NCBI RefSeq assembly: GCF_030817355.1
Contig: NZ_JAUSZH010000001.1
Coordinates: 2,412,501 to 2,476,500, forward strand
DNA: 64,000 nucleotides
Reading direction: 5' to 3'
Origin: Streptomyces sp. V1I1
GTDB taxonomy: Bacteria > Actinomycetota > Actinomycetes > Streptomycetales > Streptomycetaceae
The translations under genes and the position numbers were made by a program. The notes under the pieces are model-generated. The model did not search any database. It was not told where the DNA came from and was given only the letters and a program-made list of their open reading frames with translations. Shown piece by piece: positions 16,968 to 26,285 of the stretch (within the stretch, counting starts at the first letter, position 1; the number at the start of each line of letters is the position of its first letter).

Positions 16968-19013
16968 ATGCCCGAAACACATGCAGCTGCCAAGGACCGG
17001 TCCGCCGTACGATCGCTGCTACGGCTGTGGCCGTATGTACGCCCCGTCCGAACTCGCCTGTTCAGTGCGGCATTTGTCGCCGTCGTGGCCTCCTGTCTGG
17101 GCCTGGTCATTCCCCTGGTGCTGAAGTGGCTCGTGGACGGCCCGGTGGCGGGCCGGGACCCCGGCGGGGTCTGGCTCGGAGCGCTGGCCCTGCTGTTGCT
17201 GGGGGTCGCCGAGGCGGGGCTCTTCGGATTGAGGCGGTGGCTGGTGGCCCGGCCGCTGGCCGGGGTCGAGTCGGCGATGCGGGCGGACCTCTACCGGCAT
17301 CTGCAGCGGCTGCCGGTGGCCTTCCACGACCGGTGGCCGTCGGGCCAGTTACTGTCGCGCGGCACGACGGATCTGATGCTGCTGCGGATGTTCTTGGCGT
17401 TCCCATTGACCTTTCTGCTGGTCAACGCGGTGACGATTCTGGCCGGGTTTGTGATTCTGCTCGGCCAGGAGTGGACGCTGGGTCTGGTGCTGCTCTCGCC
17501 GATCGTGCCGCTGGTGATTCTCTGCTCGCTGTTCGAGTCGCGGTACGCGGTCGTCGCGCGGCAGGCGCAGGACCAGGTCGGCGATCTGACGACGGTTGTC
17601 GAGGAGAGCGTGCTCGGCATCCGCATCATCAAGGGCTTCGGCCGCCACCGCAGCCAGACGCTGGCCTTCCGCGAGCTGTCGGAACGGCTGCGGGGCACGG
17701 AGCTGGGCAAGGCGCGGCTGCTGGCGGGGATCTGGGCGCTGATCACGACGATCCCCGAGGTGACGATCGGCGCGGCTCTGGTGCTCGGCACCGTCCAGGT
17801 CGCGGACGGCGGCCTGTCGGCGGGCACGCTGGTGGCGTTCCTGTCGACGGCGCTGGCGCTGCGGTGGCCGGTGGAGTCGATCGGCTTTCTGCTGGCGATG
17901 AGCCAGGAGGCGGCGACGGCTACGGAACGGTATTTCGAGGTGATGGACGCGGCGGAGGAGTCGGACACGGTACTCCCGGCCGAGGCGACGGCCGAGGGTG
18001 CGGACGGGCTACGGTTCGAGGCCGTCGAATTCCGCTACCCGGACGCGCCCGCCGACGCACCGCCTGTGCTCGCCCGTATCGATCTACGGGTGCGGCCCGG
18101 GGAGACCATGGCCCTGGTGGGGGGCACGGGCTCCGGGAAGACGACGCTCACCGCGCTCGTACCGCGGCTGCACGAAGTGAGTGCCGGGCGGATCACGCTG
18201 GACGGGGAGAACATCGCCGCGATGCCACGGGAGCGGCTGCGGCGGCTGGTGTCGGTGGCGTTCGAGGAGCCGACGCTTTTCTCGGCGAGCGTCGGCGAGA
18301 ACGTCCTGATGGGCGCGGAGGGCGCGGGCGAGGGAGAGTTGGGCCGGGCGCTGGACATCGCGCAGGCCGGTTTCGTGCGTGCGCTGCCGTACGGCGCGGA
18401 CACCCAGGTCGGCGAACAGGGCCTCAGCCTCTCCGGCGGCCAGCGTCAACGCCTCGCCCTGGCCCGGGCGGTGGTCGGCCGTCCGCGCTTCCTGGTCCTC
18501 GACGACCCGCTGTCGGCGCTGGACGTGCACACGGAGACCCTGGTGGAGGCGGCCCTGCGCAGAGTGCTGGAAGGCACGACGGCCCTGGTGGTGGCGCACC
18601 GCCCGTCGACGGTGATGCTGGCGGACCGGGTGGCGCTGCTGTCGGGGGGCCGGATCGCGGCGGTGGGCACGCATCGGGAACTGCTGCGTACGAATGCGGA
18701 GTACGCGTGGCTGATGTCGGGAGCGGAGTCGCTGCCGCGCGAGGCCCGACCCGAGGTGGGGGCCGGTGGGTCGACAGGCGCCGAGGCCGGCCGGCCCGCG
18801 CCAGAGAGCGGCGGGACGGCAGTCCTGGCGGCAGCGGCTGCCACCGGGGAGGACGCTGCCGGGCCGGCGTGCGGCGAAGCCGCAGCCCTCGCCGGGCGGG
18901 ACGTGGCCGACGGGGCACTCGGTGGCCGGGGGCCCCGGGACGTGCCTTCCCATGGTGCGGCCCAACTGCCCCCGGCCACCTCGTCCGGCCACGCTGAAGG
19001 GAGTCCCCGATGA
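16968..19013 (+). CDS. ABC exporter half-transporter with degenerate ATPase site
   Basis: Type IV ABC exporter subunit of 681 residues: six membrane helices (about residues 30-310), then an ATPase domain with Walker A GGTGSGKTT, signature LSGGQRQ and H-loop AHRPST. Walker B reads FLVLDDPLSALD, with Asp where the catalytic Glu is expected, and the Q-loop reads FEEPTLF with Glu for Gln, so this is the degenerate half of a heterodimer. An Ala/Gly-rich tail of about 90 residues follows the ATPase. Its stop overlaps the next start by ATGA. Exported substrate unknown. Confidence 0.93.
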   Translation: MPETHAAAKDRSAVRSLLRLWPYVRPVRTRLFSAAFVAVVASCLGLVIPLVLKWLVDGPVAGRDPGGVWLGALALLLLGVAEAGLFGLRRWLVARPLAGVESAMRADLYRHLQRLPVAFHDRWPSGQLLSRGTTDLMLLRMFLAFPLTFLLVNAVTILAGFVILLGQEWTLGLVLLSPIVPLVILCSLFESRYAVVARQAQDQVGDLTTVVEESVLGIRIIKGFGRHRSQTLAFRELSERLRGTELGKARLLAGIWALITTIPEVTIGAALVLGTVQVADGGLSAGTLVAFLSTALALRWPVESIGFLLAMSQEAATATERYFEVMDAAEESDTVLPAEATAEGADGLRFEAVEFRYPDAPADAPPVLARIDLRVRPGETMALVGGTGSGKTTLTALVPRLHEVSAGRITLDGENIAAMPRERLRRLVSVAFEEPTLFSASVGENVLMGAEGAGEGELGRALDIAQAGFVRALPYGADTQVGEQGLSLSGGQRQRLALARAVVGRPRFLVLDDPLSALDVHTETLVEAALRRVLEGTTALVVAHRPSTVMLADRVALLSGGRIAAVGTHRELLRTNAEYAWLMSGAESLPREARPEVGAGGSTGAEAGRPAPESGGTAVLAAAAATGEDAAGPACGEAAALAGRDVADGALGGRGPRDVPSHGAAQLPPATSSGHAEGSPR

Positions 19014-20848
19014 CCACGACCACCACCTCGACCGGCCCCGGTGGCGTCCAGGGCGGGGACGATCCCTTCGACCGGGATGCCCTGCCCGCGTCCCAGGGAG
19101 CGACCGGTGCGCTGCTGCGGTCTCTCCTCGCCGCCCGACGCGCACGCGTCGTCCTGGCCGCGCTCCTCCTGCTGCTCCAGCAGGCCGCCGTCCAGGCCGG
19201 GCCCCTCCTCGTCGCGTACGCCATCGACCGCGGCGTACCCGCCTTCCGGCGGCACGACTACGGGCCGCTCATCGCCGTCGCCACCGGGTACGCCGTATCC
19301 GCGCTCGGCGCCGGACTTCTCCAGTACTCCTTCATCCGCACCTCCGCCCGCGTCAATCAGGACGTCCTCCTCGACATGCGCGGCCGGATCTTCCGCCAAG
19401 CCCAGGCCCTGAGCGTCGACTTCCACGAGCGCTACACCTCCGGCCGGTTGATCTCCCGCTCGACCACCGACGTGGAGTCCCTGCGGGAGCTGCTCAGCGA
19501 AGGGCTCCAGGAGCTGATCACGGTCGTCCTCGCCTTCGTCTACATCTCGGCCATGCTGCTCTGGCTGGACCTCGGGCTCGGCGCGCTCGCCGTGCTCTCC
19601 TTCGTACCGCTGTATCTGCTGGTACGCCGCTACCGGCGCCGCGTCGCCGTCGTCTTCCGCACCCGCTCCACCCTGATCGCCACGGTCATCGTGAAGTTCG
19701 CGGAGACGATGAACGGCATCCGCCCGGTGCGCGCGTTCCGGCGCGAGCACTCCAACGACGTGGAGTTCCGGCGCCTCAACCACAGCCATGAGCGCAGCAA
19801 CGGCGACGGCCTGCTGGAGATGGCGCGCTATGTCATCGGCTCCCGGCTCGTCGCCAACACCGCCGTCGCCGGGATCGTCCTCTGGGGCGCGTACCGCGTC
19901 GCCTCCGGCACCCTCGCGCTCGGCGTGCTGGCCGCCGCCGTGCTGTATCTGCGCCGGCTGTACGACCCGATCGACCGACTCGGGATGTTCCTCAACTCCT
20001 ACCAGTCCGCGGCCGCCTCGCTCGAGAAGATCGCTGGTCTGCTGGCCCAGACGCCGTCCGTACCGGAGGCGCGGGACCCCAAGAAGCTGCCCGCCCGGCA
20101 CAGCGACCATCCGGGCCGCGAGGTCGTCTTCGAGGGCGTCCGCTTCGCCTACGGCACCGGCGGCGAGGTGCTGCCCCGCTTCGACCTGATGATCCCGGCC
20201 GGCCAGACGGTCGCCGTCGTCGGCTCGACCGGCGCGGGCAAGTCCACGCTGGCCAAGCTGCTGGCCCGCTTCTACGACCCCACCGAGGGCCGGGTCCTCC
20301 TCGACGGCGTCGAGCTGCGCGATCTGGCCACGCCCGAACTGCGGCGCGGGGTCGTGATGGTGACGCAGGAGGCGTTCCTGTTCTCCGGGACGGTCGCGGA
20401 GAACATCGCGATCGGACGACCGGACGCTTCGCGGGCTGAGATCGAGCGCGCCGCGAAGGCGATCGGCGCACACGATTTCATCAGCGGCCTGCCGGACGGC
20501 TACGACACCGACGTGCGCAAACGGGGCGGCCGGATCTCGGCCGGCCAGCGCCAACTGGTCGCATTCGCCCGCGCGCTGCTCGCCGACCCGGCGGTGCTGA
20601 TCCTCGACGAAGCGACGAGCTCGCTCGACATCCCGGGCGAACGGGCGGTGCAGCGGGCGATGGACACGGTGCTGCACGGGCGTACGGCTGTCGTGATCGC
20701 GCACCGGCTGTCGACGGTGGAGATCGCGGACCGGGTGCTGGTGATGGAGCATGGGCGGATCGTGGAGGACGGGTCACCGGCCGAACTCATAGGCGGAGAG
20801 GGGCGGTTCGCGGATCTGCACCGGGCCTGGCGGGACAGCCTGGTCTGA
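19010..20848 (+). CDS. ABC exporter half-transporter with consensus Walker B
   Basis: Partner of the preceding subunit: 612 residues, six membrane helices then ATPase. Walker A GSTGAGKST, Q-loop VTQEAFLF, Walker B VLILDEATSSLD with the catalytic Glu, H-loop AHRLST. The signature is ISAGQRQ rather than LSGGQ. In a heterodimer the LSGGQ of the first subunit pairs with this intact Walker site, and this weaker signature pairs with the degenerate site, so one consensus and one non-consensus ATP site result. Coupled to the first subunit by a 4-base overlap. Confidence 0.93.
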   Translation: MTTTTTSTGPGGVQGGDDPFDRDALPASQGATGALLRSLLAARRARVVLAALLLLLQQAAVQAGPLLVAYAIDRGVPAFRRHDYGPLIAVATGYAVSALGAGLLQYSFIRTSARVNQDVLLDMRGRIFRQAQALSVDFHERYTSGRLISRSTTDVESLRELLSEGLQELITVVLAFVYISAMLLWLDLGLGALAVLSFVPLYLLVRRYRRRVAVVFRTRSTLIATVIVKFAETMNGIRPVRAFRREHSNDVEFRRLNHSHERSNGDGLLEMARYVIGSRLVANTAVAGIVLWGAYRVASGTLALGVLAAAVLYLRRLYDPIDRLGMFLNSYQSAAASLEKIAGLLAQTPSVPEARDPKKLPARHSDHPGREVVFEGVRFAYGTGGEVLPRFDLMIPAGQTVAVVGSTGAGKSTLAKLLARFYDPTEGRVLLDGVELRDLATPELRRGVVMVTQEAFLFSGTVAENIAIGRPDASRAEIERAAKAIGAHDFISGLPDGYDTDVRKRGGRISAGQRQLVAFARALLADPAVLILDEATSSLDIPGERAVQRAMDTVLHGRTAVVIAHRLSTVEIADRVLVMEHGRIVEDGSPAELIGGEGRFADLHRAWRDSLV

Positions 20849-20857
20849 CGTGGCCTG

Positions 20858-22687
20858 TCAGCCAAGGGCGCGGTCGAGGTTGAACGCGGCGCTGATCAGT
20901 GAGAGGTGGGTGAACGCCTGTGGGAAGTTGCCGAGCTGTTCGCCGGTCAGTCCGATTTCCTCGGCGTACAGGCCGACGTGGTTGGCGTAGGTAAGCATCT
21001 TCTCGAAGGCCAGCCGGGCCTCCTCCAGCCGTCCGGCGCGGGCGAGCGCCTCGACGTACCAGAAGGAGCAGATCGAGAAGGTGCCCTCGGCCCCCCGGAG
21101 GCCGTCCGGGCTGGCTTCGGGGTCGTAGCGGTAGACCAACGAGTCTGAGACCAGGTCCGCGGTGAGCGCGTCCAGGGTCGCGAGCCATTTGGGGTCGGTT
21201 GGTGAGATGAATTTGGCCATCGGCATCATCAGCACAGAGGCGTCGAGTACGTGGGCGTCGAGGTGCTGAACGAACGCCCCTCGTTCAGGGCTCCAGCCGC
21301 GTTGCATGATCTGCCGGTAGATCGCATCACGGCTCTGCCGCCACCGGGGGAGGTCTGCGGGCAGGCCGCGCCGGTTCGCCATCCGGATGGCTCGTTCTAT
21401 CGCCACCCAGCTCATCAGCCGCGAATACAGATAGTTCCTGCGTCCCCCGCGCGTTTCCCACACGCCGTCGTCGGGTTGGTCCCAGTGGTCGCAGAGCCAG
21501 TCCACCAGTACACCGATCTCCTCCCACCGGTCGCTGCTGATGGGTTGTCCCCACTTGTCGTACAGATACACGGAGTCGATGAGCGCTCCGTAGATGTCCA
21601 GCTGGAGCTGGCCGGTGGCGGCGTTTCCCACCCGCACCGGGGCGGACCCCATGTAGCCCTCGAGGTGGGGCAGCTCGCGCTCGGGCAGCTCGCCGCGCCC
21701 GTCGATTCCGTACATGATCTGCAGCGGACCCGCGGGACCGCTGCCCCGCATGATGCCCCGCTCGGACAGGAAGCGCATGAACGCCTCGGCCTCTCCGGTG
21801 AACCCCAGCCTGAGCATGGCGTAGACACAGAAGGCGGCGTCACGGACCCACACGAACCGGTAGTCCCAGTTGCGCTCGCCGCCGACCAGCTCGGGCAGGC
21901 TGGTCGTCGGGGCAGCCACGATCGCACCGGTGGGCGCGTAGGTGAGCAGCTTCAGCACGAGCGCGGAGCGGTGCACCATCTCCCGCCACCGTCCCTGGTA
22001 GCGGGAGCCGGCCAGCCAGTTGCGCCAGAACCTGACTGTCGTCTCGAACTGGTCCTCCGCCTCGGCCTCGGGACAGGCCCGCGGGATGACGTCATCACTG
22101 ATCTGGTCAAGGGCGAACACCGCGGACTCGCCTTCGAGGAGCTTGAAGCGCGACCGCACGTCCAGGCCGTCGCACTCCAGCGGCGCGGTGGCGGTCAGCC
22201 CCAACGACAGACTCTCGGACCGGAACATTGCATAGTTGCCCTGCAGCTCCGCGGAATGCGGTTCGGCCCCGTAGCCGAAGCGGGGAGCCACCCGCGCTGT
22301 GAACGGAAGCGATCCCCGAACGCAGATCACCCGCCGGATCAGCCGGTGCCGGGCCGCCGCGCCCGAGTCGTCCTTGACCGGCATGAAGTCCTGGATCTCG
22401 GCCACCCCGTCGGAGGCGAAGAACCGGGTGATGAGGACGTTGGTGTCGGGAAAGTAGAACTGCCGAGTTCGCGTCGGCACTTCGGCGGCCAGCTCGAAGG
22501 ATCCGCCCCGGTTCGTGTCCAGAATGGAGGCGAACACGCTCGGCGAGTCAAAGCGCGGGCAGCAGTACCAATCGATGGTGCCGTTGGTGCCCACGAGTGC
22601 CGCGGTGTGAAGATCACCGATAAGGCCGTGCTCGGCGATCGGCAGATAGGGCGAGAGGCCCTCTCGTCCGAATCCGGCGTTCGCCAT
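20858..22687 (-). CDS. GH15 glycoside hydrolase (glucoamylase/trehalase type)
   Basis: Cytosolic GH15 protein of 609 residues with no signal peptide. An N-terminal beta domain (SPYLPIAEHGLIGDLHTAALVGTNGTIDWYCCPRFDSPSVFASILD) is followed by an (alpha/alpha)6 barrel. Diagnostic motifs are GGERNWDYRFVWVRDAAF, DGVWETRGG with the likely acid Glu, and EGTFSICSFWYVEALARAGRLEEA. Actinobacterial members of this type include trehalases as well as glucoamylases, so trehalose is a plausible substrate given the glg/tre region nearby; this is inference. It converges on the ABC exporter with only 9 bases between the stops. Confidence 0.9.
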   Translation of the reverse strand: MANAGFGREGLSPYLPIAEHGLIGDLHTAALVGTNGTIDWYCCPRFDSPSVFASILDTNRGGSFELAAEVPTRTRQFYFPDTNVLITRFFASDGVAEIQDFMPVKDDSGAAARHRLIRRVICVRGSLPFTARVAPRFGYGAEPHSAELQGNYAMFRSESLSLGLTATAPLECDGLDVRSRFKLLEGESAVFALDQISDDVIPRACPEAEAEDQFETTVRFWRNWLAGSRYQGRWREMVHRSALVLKLLTYAPTGAIVAAPTTSLPELVGGERNWDYRFVWVRDAAFCVYAMLRLGFTGEAEAFMRFLSERGIMRGSGPAGPLQIMYGIDGRGELPERELPHLEGYMGSAPVRVGNAATGQLQLDIYGALIDSVYLYDKWGQPISSDRWEEIGVLVDWLCDHWDQPDDGVWETRGGRRNYLYSRLMSWVAIERAIRMANRRGLPADLPRWRQSRDAIYRQIMQRGWSPERGAFVQHLDAHVLDASVLMMPMAKFISPTDPKWLATLDALTADLVSDSLVYRYDPEASPDGLRGAEGTFSICSFWYVEALARAGRLEEARLAFEKMLTYANHVGLYAEEIGLTGEQLGNFPQAFTHLSLISAAFNLDRALG

Positions 22688-22899
22688 ATCGGCCTCCCTA
22701 CGACCGCAGGGCGCATAGTGCGTACACGTGATACTAGATCTTCACGGCCGCGGATGCCATCGCGGCCCAGTGGCGCTCCTGAATGACATCACAGGGTCTG
22801 ACCTGGCATGACGTTACTCAGGACTGGGGCTGCGGCAAGGTCGGCGGCTACCTCCCGTCCCGGGGAGCGACCTTGCCGACGAAATCCCTGAGCGTGGTC

Positions 22900-23460
22900 T
22901 CAGGCGGCGCGCAGCGGGGCCAGCGCCAGGCTCCACGACACGACCTGGTCGAGCGTGGCGGTGAGCGACTCGCGCTGGAAGTCGCCGGGCTTGAAAACAC
23001 TGAAGTTCTCGAAGTCGGTGAACAGGGACAGCGCAACCTGGGCGCGTACGTCGGCCATCTGGAGTTCGCCGGCGATCAGGCGCAGGTGCTCCACGGCACG
23101 GGTGCCGCCGGCCGAGCCGTAGCTGACGAACCCGACGGCCTTGTTGTTCCACTCGGCGTAGAGGTAGTCGATGGCGTTCTTCAGCGCGCCGGAGGTGGAG
23201 TGGTTGTACTCCGGCGTCACCATCACGTAGCCGTCGAACGAGGCGATCTTGTTGGCCCAGCGCAGGGTGTGCGGCTGCGTGTACTGGCCCAGTGACGGCG
23301 GGTACGCCTCGTCGAGGTGGGGGAGCTTGTAGTCGAGCAGGTCGACAAGCTCGAACTCCGCGTCGGTGCGCCGCGCGGCGACCTCGTGCACCCAGCGGGC
23401 GACGGCCTCCCCGTTGCGTCCGGGGCGGGTGCTGCCAAGGATGATCCCGATCTTGGTCAT
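22900..23460 (-). CDS. NADPH-dependent FMN reductase family protein
   Basis: Flavodoxin-fold reductase of 186 residues. The FMN-phosphate loop is GIILGSTRPGRNGEAVARW and the isoalloxazine loop TPEYNHSTSGALKNAIDYL, as in quinone or azo reductases. The ATG at 23460 is preceded on its strand by AGAGGAAC. It is divergent from a marR gene over a 100-base spacer that has an inverted repeat, so it is probably under MarR control, in keeping with quinone or oxidant response. It could supply reduced flavin to other enzymes, but nothing here ties it to the HpaB gene 13 kb away. Confidence 0.9.
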   Translation of the reverse strand: MTKIGIILGSTRPGRNGEAVARWVHEVAARRTDAEFELVDLLDYKLPHLDEAYPPSLGQYTQPHTLRWANKIASFDGYVMVTPEYNHSTSGALKNAIDYLYAEWNNKAVGFVSYGSAGGTRAVEHLRLIAGELQMADVRAQVALSLFTDFENFSVFKPGDFQRESLTATLDQVVSWSLALAPLRAA

Positions 23461-23529
23461 GAGTGTTCCTCTATGACTTTCTGTTGATCGATCTACGAAA
23501 GTAATTGCTCCGTCAATCAATCATGTGGC

Positions 23530-23545
23530 GCTTGCTGCGTCAAGC
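23530..23545. promoter_or_regulatory. Inverted repeat, candidate MarR operator
   Basis: GCTTG-CTGCGT-CAAGC (5-bp arms, 6-base spacer) lies 16 bases before the marR start, between the two divergent genes. A second AT-rich part of the spacer, TTGATCGATCTACG, is near the reductase start. Confidence 0.45.
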
Positions 23546-23560
23546 AACTAAGATGGACGG

Positions 23561-24052
23561 ATGTCCACCGCCGAGCAGCCACTGCAACCCATGAGCACGG
23601 ACGAGGAAGCGCTGGTGCGCGAGCTCGGCCGGGTGATGATCGTCCTGCCCCGCGTCGTCGACGCCGACATGATGCGCGAGCAGCACCTGCCGCTCTCCGA
23701 GTACACGACACTCATGTATCTGTCCGAGGCCCCGCACCGGCTGATGCGCATGAGCGAGCTCGCCGCCGTCAGCAACCTCTCACTGAGCGGGATGACCCGC
23801 ATCGTCACCCGCCTGGAGAAGCAGGGACTGGTCGAACGGGTCAGGTGCGGCGAGGACGGCCGCGGGTGGAACGCCGTCCTCACCGATGCGGGCCTCGCCC
23901 GGCTGCAACAGGCATGGCCCGCCCACCTGGCCAGCGTCCGGCGCCACGTCCTCGACCACGTCGAAGGCACCGACCTGACCCAGCTCATCCGCGCATTGAG
24001 GCGCATCGCGACTGACACACCCGGTGACGCGCATCCGAGGAGTACGTCATGA
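23561..24052 (+). CDS. MarR-family transcriptional regulator
   Basis: Winged-helix repressor of 163 residues: LPLSEYTTLMYLSEAPHRLMRMSELAAVSNLSLSGMTRIVTRLEKQGLVERVRCGEDGRGWNAVLTDAGLARL is the whole MarR DNA-binding region in outline, with the wing at RCGEDGRG. The ATG at 23561 is used here; one at 23591 would also fit. It overlaps the next gene, a luciferase-like oxidoreductase, by ATGA and is divergent from an FMN reductase, so both flavin enzymes are likely targets. No cysteine pair that would mark an oxidant sensor is evident. Confidence 0.9.
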   Translation: MSTAEQPLQPMSTDEEALVRELGRVMIVLPRVVDADMMREQHLPLSEYTTLMYLSEAPHRLMRMSELAAVSNLSLSGMTRIVTRLEKQGLVERVRCGEDGRGWNAVLTDAGLARLQQAWPAHLASVRRHVLDHVEGTDLTQLIRALRRIATDTPGDAHPRSTS

Positions 24053-25113
24053 ACAGCCCTTCGACCGGCCAGACCGGTGGGGGAGACATCACGCTTGGGC
24101 TGGACACGTTCGGTGATGTGACGAACGACGCCGAAGGCAAGTCGCTGTCGCACGGCCAGACCATCCGCCATCTGGTCGAGGAAGGCGTCCTTGCCGACCG
24201 GGTCGGCCTGGACTATTTCGGCATCGGCGAGCACCACACCGATTCGATGCCGCTCTCGGCTGCCGACGTGGTGCTCGCGGCCATCGCTTCGCGCACATCG
24301 CGCATCCGCCTCGGTTCGGCAGTGACAGTGATCAGCTCCGACGATCCCGTCCGCGTCTTCCAGCGCTACGCCACTCTCGACGCCGTTTCCGGCGGTCGCG
24401 CCGAGGTGATCCTCGGCAGGGGATCGAGCACCGAGTCCTTCCCGATCTTCGGCTATGACCTGAGCGACTACGAGGAACTGTTCGAGGAGAAGGTCGGCCT
24501 CTTCGCCGAGCTGCTCCGGGAGAAGCCCGTCACCTGGTCCGGCAACACCCGCGCGTCCCTCGACGGTCTCTCCATCTACCCGCACAGCGAGTCGGGATCG
24601 ATCCCGACCTGGATCGGCGTCGGCGGCAGCCCCCAGTCGGTCATCCGGACCGCCCGGTACGGGTTCTCGCTGATGCTCGCGATCATCGGGGGCGAGACAG
24701 CCCGCTTCGCGCCGTTCTCACAGCTGTTCCAGCAGGCGCTGGAGAAGTTCGGACAACCCCCGCGGCCCGTCGGCGTCCATGCGCCCGGCCATGTCGCCGC
24801 CACCGACGAACAGGCGGTGGAGGAGTTCCTGCCCGCCTTCGAAGCCGTGATACGAAGCGTGTCCAAGCAGCGCGGCTTCCGCACCCCCACCCGCGAGAGC
24901 CTCATGCGCGATGTCGGCCCCGGCGGCGCGCTGCACGTCGGATCGCCCGAAACCGTAGCCAGCAGGATCACGGCGACGCTCAAGGACCTCAACGCGACCC
25001 GCTTCGATCTGAAGTACGGGATGAACGGAATGCCTCACAGCGCACTCATGACCAACATCGAGCTGTTCGGCACCAAGGTGGCACCGCTGGTACGCGAGAT
25101 GATGGGCTCCTGA
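24049..25113 (+). CDS. LLM-class flavin-dependent oxidoreductase
   Basis: Luciferase-like TIM-barrel monooxygenase of 354 residues using FMNH2 or F420. Segments LGLDTFGDVT, DYFGIGEHHTDSMPLSAADVVLAAIASRTSRIRLGSAV and SGGRAEVILGRGSSTESFPIFGYD match the family (EHH and GRGS motifs). It is coupled to marR by ATGA and lies beside a divergent FMN reductase that could supply FMNH2. Substrate unknown. Confidence 0.9.
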   Translation: MNSPSTGQTGGGDITLGLDTFGDVTNDAEGKSLSHGQTIRHLVEEGVLADRVGLDYFGIGEHHTDSMPLSAADVVLAAIASRTSRIRLGSAVTVISSDDPVRVFQRYATLDAVSGGRAEVILGRGSSTESFPIFGYDLSDYEELFEEKVGLFAELLREKPVTWSGNTRASLDGLSIYPHSESGSIPTWIGVGGSPQSVIRTARYGFSLMLAIIGGETARFAPFSQLFQQALEKFGQPPRPVGVHAPGHVAATDEQAVEEFLPAFEAVIRSVSKQRGFRTPTRESLMRDVGPGGALHVGSPETVASRITATLKDLNATRFDLKYGMNGMPHSALMTNIELFGTKVAPLVREMMGS

Positions 25114-25152
25114 CACCACGAGCGCCGGCCGCGGCCGCTTACCGTGGAGTTC

Positions 25153-25884
25153 ATGACTGACTCGACGCCTGACGTGATCCTGGTGCCGGAGCTGTATACC
25201 GGCTATCCCGAGGTGGCTTTCGGCGGCTTTGTCGCAGGCGTGCTGGCTGAGCGGTCCGGGGCGAAGACCGTACGAGTGGAATTCCGCGGCCCTGTGCCTG
25301 TCGGGGTGCCCGTGCGGATCGCCGGAACAGCGGACGGTGGCTGCGAGTTGGGCGACACCGGGCGGCCGCTCGCGATGGCTGCCCCTGCCGAACTGGACCT
25401 CGACCCTCCGGCCGCGCCGAGCTGGGACGAGTCGGTCGCCGCTGCCGAGGCGTTCCGGGCCGCGCCGCCCGCCGGGCTCGTCGACTGCTTCGGCTGCGGC
25501 CTGGACCGTACGCCCGACCGCGGACTGCGCCAGCACTGCACCCCGGTGCCAGGGCGGAACGTGGTGGCCTGCGACTGGACCCCGGATCCGGCGCTCGCGG
25601 ACCCGGACGGCCTGCTCCCGCCCGAGCTGGTCTGGGGCGCACTTGACTGCCCGGGCAACTGGGCGGGCCGACTGCTCGGCACCCAGCGCCAGGGCGCGGT
25701 GACGGCTTCCCTCACGGCCACGCTCCTGCGCCCGGTCGCCGCGGCGGCACCGCACATCTCGTACGCGTGGGTCCTTGCCGAGTCGGGCCGCAAGCACACG
25801 CTGGGCGTGGCACTGGCAACGGCCGACGGCGAGTTGTGCGCCGTGGCCGAGGCCCTGTGGCTGGACCCGAGGCCCGCGGCCTGA
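25153..25884 (+). CDS. Hotdog-fold thioesterase-like protein
   Basis: Protein of 243 residues that I can place only at fold level. The N-terminal YPEVAFGGFVAGVLAER, then a beta-rich half (VRVEFRGPVPVGVPVRIAG), a Cys-rich VDCFGCGLDRTPDRGLRQHC, and a second half (WGALDCPGNWAGRLLG, TASLTATLLRPV, SYAWVLAESGRKHTLGVALATADGELCAVAEALWL) look like a double hotdog acyl-CoA thioesterase. I chose the ATG at 25153 because GGAG lies just ahead; a GTG at 25144 is in frame. The C-x2-C with a later Cys could bind a metal, which is not usual for the fold. Confidence 0.6.
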   Translation: MTDSTPDVILVPELYTGYPEVAFGGFVAGVLAERSGAKTVRVEFRGPVPVGVPVRIAGTADGGCELGDTGRPLAMAAPAELDLDPPAAPSWDESVAAAEAFRAAPPAGLVDCFGCGLDRTPDRGLRQHCTPVPGRNVVACDWTPDPALADPDGLLPPELVWGALDCPGNWAGRLLGTQRQGAVTASLTATLLRPVAAAAPHISYAWVLAESGRKHTLGVALATADGELCAVAEALWLDPRPAA

Positions 25885-26285
25885 CTCATCCCGACGCGCA
25901 CGCGCGAGGACACCGGTACGCCGGACGACGGATGGCACGGAACTAGCCACAGTTCGATGTGATCGCCGCGACGGGGATCCGTCCACTGCTCAACACCCCG
26001 TTCACACAGTCGAGTTCGAGCTGCACCTTGAAACCCGTTCTATTTCGGGCTCCGGTGAACCCTCGCCGGCATCGCGGCAATGATCGACGAAACGTCCGCT
26101 TAACGAACATGACCAATCGGGCAGCGAACGATTTCCGGCCAACTTCTTGACGCGCCCCTGACATAAACCGTTCAGGGCTGTCACTCTTCCTCCGATCCAC
26201 GCTCCACACGCCCGACACGCTCCGCTTGCTCTGCCCGGCCGACCTCACCCAGTCGCCCGGTACCCCCCTCGCAGAAGGAGTTCGC
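25885..26285 (+). promoter_or_regulatory. Leader and promoter region of the metalloprotease gene
   Basis: No gene is visible in these 401 bases. CTTGACG at 26148-26154 could be a -35 element, followed by CCCTGA-N10-TCAGGG. The ribosome binding site is AGAAGGAG at 26273-26280. Confidence 0.4.

Noticed and set aside
18446..20752. 768-codon open frame on the minus strand across the ABC exporter genes
   Set aside because: Low-complexity translation with no family motifs, antisense to two clear ABC genes; a GC-driven shadow.
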